Part shown: piece by piece, positions 1-5,452 of the stretch | Layout: every line of letters starts with the position of its first letter | How positions within the stretch are numbered: position 1 is the stretch's first letter | Assembly (NCBI GenBank): GCA_001303225.1 | Contig: LJNI01000155.1 | Location: forward strand, 1 to 5,452 | From: a candidate division TA06 bacterium DG_78 | GTDB lineage: Bacteria; Hydrothermota; Tepidihabitantia; SM23-42 | DNA length: 5,452 nucleotides | Direction: 5' to 3' | Made by a program: the position numbers and the translations under genes | Notes under the pieces: model-generated | Told to the model about the DNA's origin: nothing | What the model saw: the letters and a program-made list of their open reading frames with translations, nothing else | Database searches by the model: none

Positions 1-182
1 TCTATGATGTGAGTGGACGGCTCGTGAAGACGCTCGTTCAGGCAGAGCAGAGTGCTGGTGTCTACAATCTGGTGTGGAATGGTTATGACAATAACAATCA
101 GCGAGTTGCGCCTGGTGTCTACTTTACGAAGCTCGCTTCAGGAGACTTTGTTTCGGTCAAAAAACTCATTCTCATAAAATAA
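1..182 (+). CDS. C-terminal end of an exported protein with a FlgD/type IX-like sorting domain (partial, 5' end missing)
   Basis: The reading frame is open from base 3 to a TAA at 180-182 and gives 59 residues, so only the end of the protein is visible. It reads YDVSGRLVKTL, then an AGVYNLVWNGYDNNNQ stretch, then VAPGVYFTKL, and closes with KKLILIK. This is the familiar pattern of FlgD-like immunoglobulin folds and type IX secretion type A C-terminal domains: a G-R-LVKTL strand, a WnGyD turn, a GVYF strand and a final K-K-hydrophobic strand. In that family the domain sits at the end of large exported proteins and serves for export or surface attachment. The function of the missing N-terminal part cannot be told. 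A strong hairpin follows 23 bases after the stop, so this is probably the last gene of its transcript. The domain call is well supported; the secretion route is inferred. Confidence 0.85.
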   Translation, partial: YDVSGRLVKTLVQAEQSAGVYNLVWNGYDNNNQRVAPGVYFTKLASGDFVSVKKLILIK

Positions 183-205
183 TCTTTCCGAGAAATCACA
201 GTACA

Positions 206-236
206 TGAGGCCTTCGGCATTTTGCCGAAGGCCTCA
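206..236 (+). terminator. Perfect 13-bp hairpin downstream of the exported-protein gene
   Basis: The arms TGAGGCCTTCGGC (206-218) and GCCGAAGGCCTCA (224-236) pair perfectly around a 5-base ATTTT loop, 23 bases after the stop. The position and strength fit a transcription terminator. The right arm is not followed at once by a T tract; the nearest T run is about a dozen bases further on (249-255). It may therefore be a bidirectional or factor-assisted terminator, or a dispersed hairpin element. A hairpin with the same core lies at 2649-2688. Confidence 0.65.
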
Positions 237-285
237 GTATTTCACACCATTTTTTATTTGTAACGCTTTTGTAGCACCTTCCCAT

Positions 286-291
286 TATAAT
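286..291 (+). promoter_or_regulatory. Candidate -10 box for the C25 peptidase gene
   Basis: A perfect TATAAT stands at 286-291, 80 bases before the ATG at 372. No good -35 hexamer exists at the normal 16-18 base distance; TTGTAA at 258-263 would need a 22-base spacer. If used, transcription would begin near base 298, giving a leader of about 70 bases that includes the hairpin at 314-332 and the Shine-Dalgarno. The rest of this gap (237-371) shows no coding potential. Confidence 0.4.
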
Positions 292-313
292 AACCATAGA
301 ATCTACATACCTT

Positions 314-332
314 AAGAGCCCACAGGGCTTTT
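314..332 (+). other. Small leader hairpin followed by T residues, upstream of the peptidase gene
   Basis: AAGAGCCC (314-321) pairs with GGGCTTTT (325-332) through eight base pairs including one G-T pair, around a three-base ACA loop. The GC part is only four pairs. The T residues lie mostly inside the stem and only one T follows, so it is a weak terminator or attenuator candidate at best. It would fall inside the leader if the TATAAT at 286 is the real -10 box. Confidence 0.35.
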
Positions 333-360
333 TAAAATTTAGGGTTTCAGGCAAGAAACG

Positions 361-368
361 AGGAGGAG
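361..368 (+). promoter_or_regulatory. Strong Shine-Dalgarno for the C25 peptidase gene
   Basis: AGGAGGAG lies just before the ATG at 372. The AGGAGG core (361-366) is 5 bases from the start, which is close to ideal. It fixes the start of the 718-residue protein and contrasts with the missing Shine-Dalgarno of pyrR and pyrB. Confidence 0.9.
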
Positions 369-371
369 ATA

Positions 372-2528
372 ATGAATAGACGTTTCATCAAAATAGCTGT
401 TGTGGGGTGTGCGTTATTTTTTGCCTTTACACAGCCTACTATCGCCCAGCACACTGCTGGAAGCAGAGAGATTCATTATACTGCGCAGTTCTCCCCTGAT
501 AGATTGAGTTTTGGAAAACTCGATGGATACGACGTCATATACATGAAAGATGCTGCTGTCTTTTCTGAGCTCGGTAAACCAGTAGTACCAGTGGTGAATC
601 TGAAAATAGCACTGCCTACAGGAACCGAGGTTGTGGCGGTCGAGGCAAAGTCCTTGAGCTCATCTCAGATTCCAGGTGAATACTATGTAATGCCAGGCCA
701 ACCACCTCTACCATTTGCAGAGTTGCATGAATCACCACGGTATCCTGAACCAACGACATCGAGTGCAGAAGCATTATTAGCCAAACCTATTTCTCAGTTG
801 ACGGTAGCTCCTGATCAAGGTATCTACGACTCGCGCATCGCCTTCCCATACACTGTGGCACGATATGTATCCCAGGGTGATCTCGCAGGTCAGGAGATTG
901 CAGAGGTTGCAGTCTATCCTCTGCAGTATATTCCACACGATAAAAAATTGATACTACACACGCGCGTGGAATTGGTCGTAAAGTACCGTCTAGCCACAGG
1001 ACAAGAGGGTGCTGAGCGCTATGTCATATTTACTGAGAGACAACGTCAGGTGTATGAAGATATGGTAACGACCATGGTCATCAATCCCTCAGATGTAGTT
1101 CTCAATCCGGCAATGAGAGAGATGTCGCGTGCACTACCTGCAGGAGAATATGACCACGTTATTATTACCTCGAGCACCTATGAACCGGATTTTCAACCGC
1201 TTGTTGAGTGGCATACGAAAAAAGGCGTAAAAGATACTGTGGTCACAACAAGTTGGATATATGCAAACTATACTGGTCCTGGTGACACCCTCAAAATTCG
1301 GCAATTTGTCATTGATGCTGCGGGAACATGGGGAACGATGTATTTTCTCATGGGTGGTGAAAACACTATTGTGCCATTTGCGTATCGAGCGTATTATGAT
1401 CAGAACACACCGAGCGACCAATACTATTCTGATTATGATGACGATTGGATTAATGAAGTTTTTGTGGGTAGAGTTTCTATTGATGCCTCTGCTCAGGTGA
1501 ATACTTTTGTAAATAAAGTATTGAAATACGAAATAGACCCTCCATTAACTGGATATCCAGTGGATGTCTTACTCATTGGCATGGATGCTGATGAAGCAAC
1601 ACCATTAGAGAACGTAAAGGAAACGATTGCGGGTTGGATACCTGGACACTTCACCATAACCAAAGTCTATGACAGCCATACAGGTAATCACAAAACAGCT
1701 GCGATTACTGCGCTCAATGCTGGTCAAAACCTCGTGAACCACGCAGACCACTCGAGTGAGACCGTAATGGGCGTGGGTGATTTTCATCATGGTTGGTATC
1801 TTTCTCGGTCTGACATAAATAATTTGGTTAATAACGACAAGATGTCGGTCGTTGTTTCGCTCGGCTGTGATCCAAACAGTATGGATTATAGTGACTGTAT
1901 TGCAGAACGTTGGGTTATTTTTAATGATTATCAAGCAGGTGTCGCATTCACTGGTAACACGAGACACGGCTACTATTATAGTGGTCAGCCATCATCGTTG
2001 TCAGGAATACTCGACAAAAAGTGGTGGCAGGGTCTGTTTGTCTATGATCAAGATAATCTCGGCAAAGCCCTCGTCTACAGTAAACATAATTTCGGTCATT
2101 CCCAGGCAATTAACAAGCATTGTGAATGGACCTTTAACCTTCTCGGTGAACCAGCAATGCCGATCTGGACTGATACACCACAGGTCCTTGACGTTACACA
2201 CCCTGCTAAGATCTACAAAGGAATGATACGTCATTTTAAGGTTACTGCCACCTCTGGTGGAAGCCCGGTAGAGAGTTCCTATGTCTGTCTCTTAAAAGAA
2301 GATGAAATTTATAAGAGAGGGTACACTGATGTGGCGGGAGAGGTAACACTCACTATCTTTCCAGCTACGGTTGGAACACTCTATGTGACAGTGACAAAAC
2401 ATAACTACCTTCCCTACCAAGGAGAGACAATAGTAAAATCAGGCGGTCTTGTTCAGTATCCTGATAGTGTTTTTGTAATGCCAGATACTGGTGTGGTTCA
2501 GATTGATTCGATCATACCAAAACCATAA
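372..2528 (+). CDS. Secreted gingipain-like cysteine peptidase (peptidase family C25)
   Basis: This is a complete 718-residue exported protein. Residues 1-26 form a signal peptide: MNRRFIK, a hydrophobic core, then PTIAQ, with likely cleavage near 25/26. Residues about 30-250 are a beta-rich region placed like the C25 propeptide, ending in YDHVIITSSTYEPDF (260-274), the typical entry into the C25 catalytic domain. In the catalytic part, FLMGGENTIVPF (325-336) and SDQYYSDYDDDW (348-359) followed by VGR (365-367) match the family's acidic, probably calcium-binding segment. The likely catalytic His is in NHADHSSE (456-463; H460 by position, H457 possible) and the likely nucleophile is C499 in SLGCD. 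FNLLGEPAMPIWT (588-600) closes the domain. Residues about 604-690 resemble the Ig-like domain that follows gingipain catalytic units. No FlgD-like sorting domain is seen at the end, unlike in the gene upstream. It is probably transcribed alone. The family call is firm; activity and substrate are unknown. Confidence 0.87.
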   Translation: MNRRFIKIAVVGCALFFAFTQPTIAQHTAGSREIHYTAQFSPDRLSFGKLDGYDVIYMKDAAVFSELGKPVVPVVNLKIALPTGTEVVAVEAKSLSSSQIPGEYYVMPGQPPLPFAELHESPRYPEPTTSSAEALLAKPISQLTVAPDQGIYDSRIAFPYTVARYVSQGDLAGQEIAEVAVYPLQYIPHDKKLILHTRVELVVKYRLATGQEGAERYVIFTERQRQVYEDMVTTMVINPSDVVLNPAMREMSRALPAGEYDHVIITSSTYEPDFQPLVEWHTKKGVKDTVVTTSWIYANYTGPGDTLKIRQFVIDAAGTWGTMYFLMGGENTIVPFAYRAYYDQNTPSDQYYSDYDDDWINEVFVGRVSIDASAQVNTFVNKVLKYEIDPPLTGYPVDVLLIGMDADEATPLENVKETIAGWIPGHFTITKVYDSHTGNHKTAAITALNAGQNLVNHADHSSETVMGVGDFHHGWYLSRSDINNLVNNDKMSVVVSLGCDPNSMDYSDCIAERWVIFNDYQAGVAFTGNTRHGYYYSGQPSSLSGILDKKWWQGLFVYDQDNLGKALVYSKHNFGHSQAINKHCEWTFNLLGEPAMPIWTDTPQVLDVTHPAKIYKGMIRHFKVTATSGGSPVESSYVCLLKEDEIYKRGYTDVAGEVTLTIFPATVGTLYVTVTKHNYLPYQGETIVKSGGLVQYPDSVFVMPDTGVVQIDSIIPKP

Positions 2529-2581
2529 TTATGGATAATCAAAATAATCGAGAATTTTTTTCTCTCATCTCAGGTACAAAC

Positions 2582-2616
2582 CTCTTTTTTAGGGTAGTAC
2601 CCCTTACAAAAAAGAG
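2582..2616 (+). other. AT-rich hairpin after the peptidase gene, terminator-like
   Basis: CTCTTTTTT (2582-2590) pairs with AAAAAAGAG (2608-2616). An inner stem of GGGT (2592-2595) with ACCC (2599-2602) closes a three-base loop. It lies 53 bases after the peptidase stop. A T7 run at 2555-2561 precedes it. An outer pairing of TCTCAGG (2568-2574) with CCTGAGA (2637-2643) could enclose it, making one larger structure. Together these could end the peptidase transcript. No clean T tract follows, so its role as a terminator is only likely. Confidence 0.45.
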
Positions 2617-2648
2617 AGTTTTGGTCTCTCCTTTTGCCTGAGACTAAC

Positions 2649-2688
2649 GGGGCCTTCAGCTTTCCGTCGTATCCAAGCCGAAGGCCCC
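2649..2688 (+). terminator. GC-rich hairpin between the peptidase gene and pyrR, sharing its core with the hairpin at 206-236
   Basis: GGGGCCTTCAGCT (2649-2661) pairs with AGCCGAAGGCCCC (2676-2688) with one A-C mismatch, around a 14-base loop. It isolates the peptidase gene from the pyr operon and may be its terminator, though no T tract follows. The right arm contains GCCGAAGGCC, the exact ten-base core found in the right arm of the hairpin at 206-236. It lies upstream of the pyrR promoter, so it is not part of the predicted pyr transcript. Confidence 0.5.
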
Positions 2689-2730
2689 TCATATGGGGTA
2701 GGTCTTGAAATTTAAAACCCCACAGGTATC

Positions 2731-4331
<1,601 letters not shown>

Positions 4332-4336
4332 CGCGC

Positions 4337-4343
4337 AGGAGGG
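4337..4343 (+). promoter_or_regulatory. Shine-Dalgarno that decides the GTG start of pyrC
   Basis: AGGAGGG sits 6 bases before GTG 4350. An ATG at 4345 is nearer, but it is only about two bases from this site and reads ATG-AAG-TGA in another frame, so GTG 4350 is the pyrC start. An identical GCAGGAGGG lies 24 bases upstream at 4311-4319, inside the end of pyrB. Confidence 0.85.
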
Positions 4344-4349
4344 CATGAA

Positions 4350-5452
4350 GTGAAGCCGATTTTAATCAGAAATGGAAGAGTCATTGATCCAAAGCAAAAA
4401 CTCGATCAAAAGCTCGATATCCTCATAGAGGATAATCGGATTGTGAAAATTGAAAAGAAGATAAGCAAAAAGAATGTTCAGGTAATTGATGCAAAAAATT
4501 GTATTGTAAGTCCTGGATTCATTGATCTTCACTGTCACCTTCGCGACCCGGGTAGACCAGATAAGGAAACGATTGAAACAGGTAGTCGGGCTGCAGTTGC
4601 TGGTGGCTTTACGAGTGTGTGCTGCATGCCCAACACTGACCCGCCCATTGATAATGAAGGTATTGTGAACTACATCTACAAAGAAGCGGCACGCGTAAAT
4701 CTCTGTCGTGTGTTTCCTATCGGTGCGATTACGAAGAAAAGAGAAGGTAAAGAAATTACTGAGTTCGGTGAGTTGATCAGAGCCGGGGTGAAAGGTTTTT
4801 CTGATGATGGTGATGAGGTTGCTGACGCTAATGTCCTCAGGCATGCGTTTGAATACTCAAAGATCTTTGACATACCACTCTTTGAACATCCAATAGATAG
4901 GGATCTCGCCCAGGGCGGATTGATGAACGAAGGACTCGTCTCGACACGGCTCGGGCTCAAAGGATCTCCAGCCATTGCTGAGGAGGTTGTTGTTGCACGT
5001 GACTTGCTCCTGGCGCGTTTCACTGATGCACGGTTACACCTCTGCCACATCTCAACTAAGAGCGCAGTCGATTTAATCAGGACAGCAAAAAAAGAAGGTA
5101 TTAAGGTTACCTGCGAAACGTGTCCACATTATTTCTTCTACAATGATGATGTACTGGAAACCTTTGACCCTAACTACAAGGTAAACCCACCGATACGGAG
5201 TGAAAAAGACCGTCAAGCGATTATTGAAGGACTACTCGATGGTACGATCGATTGTATTGCAACAGATCACGCGCCACACTGTCAGGCAGAAAAGGAATTG
5301 GAATTTGCCAATGCACCATATGGTATGATTGGATTTGAGACAGCACTTTCTATGATAATAATGGAGCTCATCAATAAACAGAAATGTAAATGGCATGACA
5401 TTCTCACGAAAGTTTCCATAAATCCAGCGAAGATTATTAAAGAAAAGGCAGG
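4350..5452 (+). CDS. pyrC: Dihydroorotase, type I (partial, 3' end beyond the window)
   Basis: The frame is open from GTG 4350 to the window edge, giving 367 residues plus two bases. Type I enzymes have about 425, so some 60 residues are missing. The enzyme cyclises carbamoyl aspartate to dihydroorotate, step 3 of UMP synthesis. Visible signatures are PGFIDLHCHLRDPG (55-68), with metal ligands H61 and H63 and substrate-binding R65, then MPNTDPP (93-99), FSDDGD (150-155, D153), H180 in FEHP, H233 in CHIS, KVNPPIR (277-283) and ATDHAPH (304-310, D306). These positions nearly equal those I recall for Aquifex dihydroorotase (61, 63, 153, 180, 232, 305), so the active site is complete. The TDHAPH form and the DPG after the HxH separate it from hydantoinases and allantoinases. 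It lies 18 bases after pyrB with its own Shine-Dalgarno, clearly in the same operon. Confidence 0.96.
   Translation, partial: MKPILIRNGRVIDPKQKLDQKLDILIEDNRIVKIEKKISKKNVQVIDAKNCIVSPGFIDLHCHLRDPGRPDKETIETGSRAAVAGGFTSVCCMPNTDPPIDNEGIVNYIYKEAARVNLCRVFPIGAITKKREGKEITEFGELIRAGVKGFSDDGDEVADANVLRHAFEYSKIFDIPLFEHPIDRDLAQGGLMNEGLVSTRLGLKGSPAIAEEVVVARDLLLARFTDARLHLCHISTKSAVDLIRTAKKEGIKVTCETCPHYFFYNDDVLETFDPNYKVNPPIRSEKDRQAIIEGLLDGTIDCIATDHAPHCQAEKELEFANAPYGMIGFETALSMIIMELINKQKCKWHDILTKVSINPAKIIKEKA

Noticed and set aside
399..410. Possible lipobox V-V-G-C (residues 10-13) in the peptidase signal peptide
   Set aside because: The hydrophobic segment continues past the Cys (ALFFAF) and only five hydrophobic residues precede it, so ordinary signal peptidase cleavage near residue 25 fits better.
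1605..1967. Long open frames on the minus strand inside the peptidase gene (also at 1134-1421, and at 3347-3868 and 4362-4844 in the pyr genes)
   Set aside because: They lie fully opposite genes with clear family motifs, show no recognisable domains and no ribosome binding sites, so they are shadows.
2523..2534. Perfect 12-base palindrome CCATAATTATGG containing the peptidase stop codon
   Set aside because: It has no loop, is AT-rich and occurs once, so it gives no useful hairpin and no support as a protein binding site.
319..2726. CCCACAGG present upstream of both the peptidase gene (319-326) and pyrR (2719-2726)
   Set aside because: A shared 8-mer between two gaps of about 200 bases is expected by chance fairly often, and the flanks and the position relative to the promoters differ.

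Overview
The window looks like the chromosome of an uncultured bacterium of moderate GC content, from or near the Fibrobacteres-Chlorobi-Bacteroidetes (FCB) side of the tree or a candidate phylum such as WOR-3. This placement is an inference. It rests on two things: an exported protein ending in a FlgD/type IX-like C-terminal domain, and a neighbouring gingipain-type (C25) secreted peptidase. These occur together with a Gram-positive-style pyrR-pyrB-pyrC pyrimidine cluster. No tRNA, rRNA, CRISPR array, insertion sequence or phage gene was seen.

Layout. Bases 1-182 are the last 59 codons of an exported protein. They are followed by a perfect 13-bp hairpin and a 189-base gap holding a candidate -10 box and a small leader hairpin. 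Bases 372-2528 encode a complete 718-residue C25-family peptidase with a signal peptide and a strong Shine-Dalgarno. Bases 2529-2766 are a structure-rich gap with several hairpins; one shares its core with the first terminator-like hairpin. The gap ends in a near-perfect sigma70-type promoter (TTGACA-16-TATAAT). Bases 2767-3408 encode PyrR, which overlaps pyrB (3405-4331) by 4 bases. pyrC follows from a GTG at 4350 and runs off the right edge. All genes are on the + strand.

How the genes work together. pyrB (aspartate carbamoyltransferase) and pyrC (dihydroorotase) catalyse steps 2 and 3 of de novo UMP synthesis. PyrR is the family's UMP-responsive RNA-binding regulator and usually also a uracil phosphoribosyltransferase. 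The tight spacing implies one transcript. The two exported-protein genes upstream appear to be separate transcription units, unrelated to pyrimidine synthesis.

Most of the window is ordinary. The most unusual part is the start of the pyr operon. Its strong promoter sits so close to the pyrR start that the mRNA should have almost no 5' leader. That leaves no room for the usual PyrR attenuator. PyrR itself carries an extra, very basic C-terminal tail and differs from the Bacillus protein at two positions I recall as RNA-contacting.
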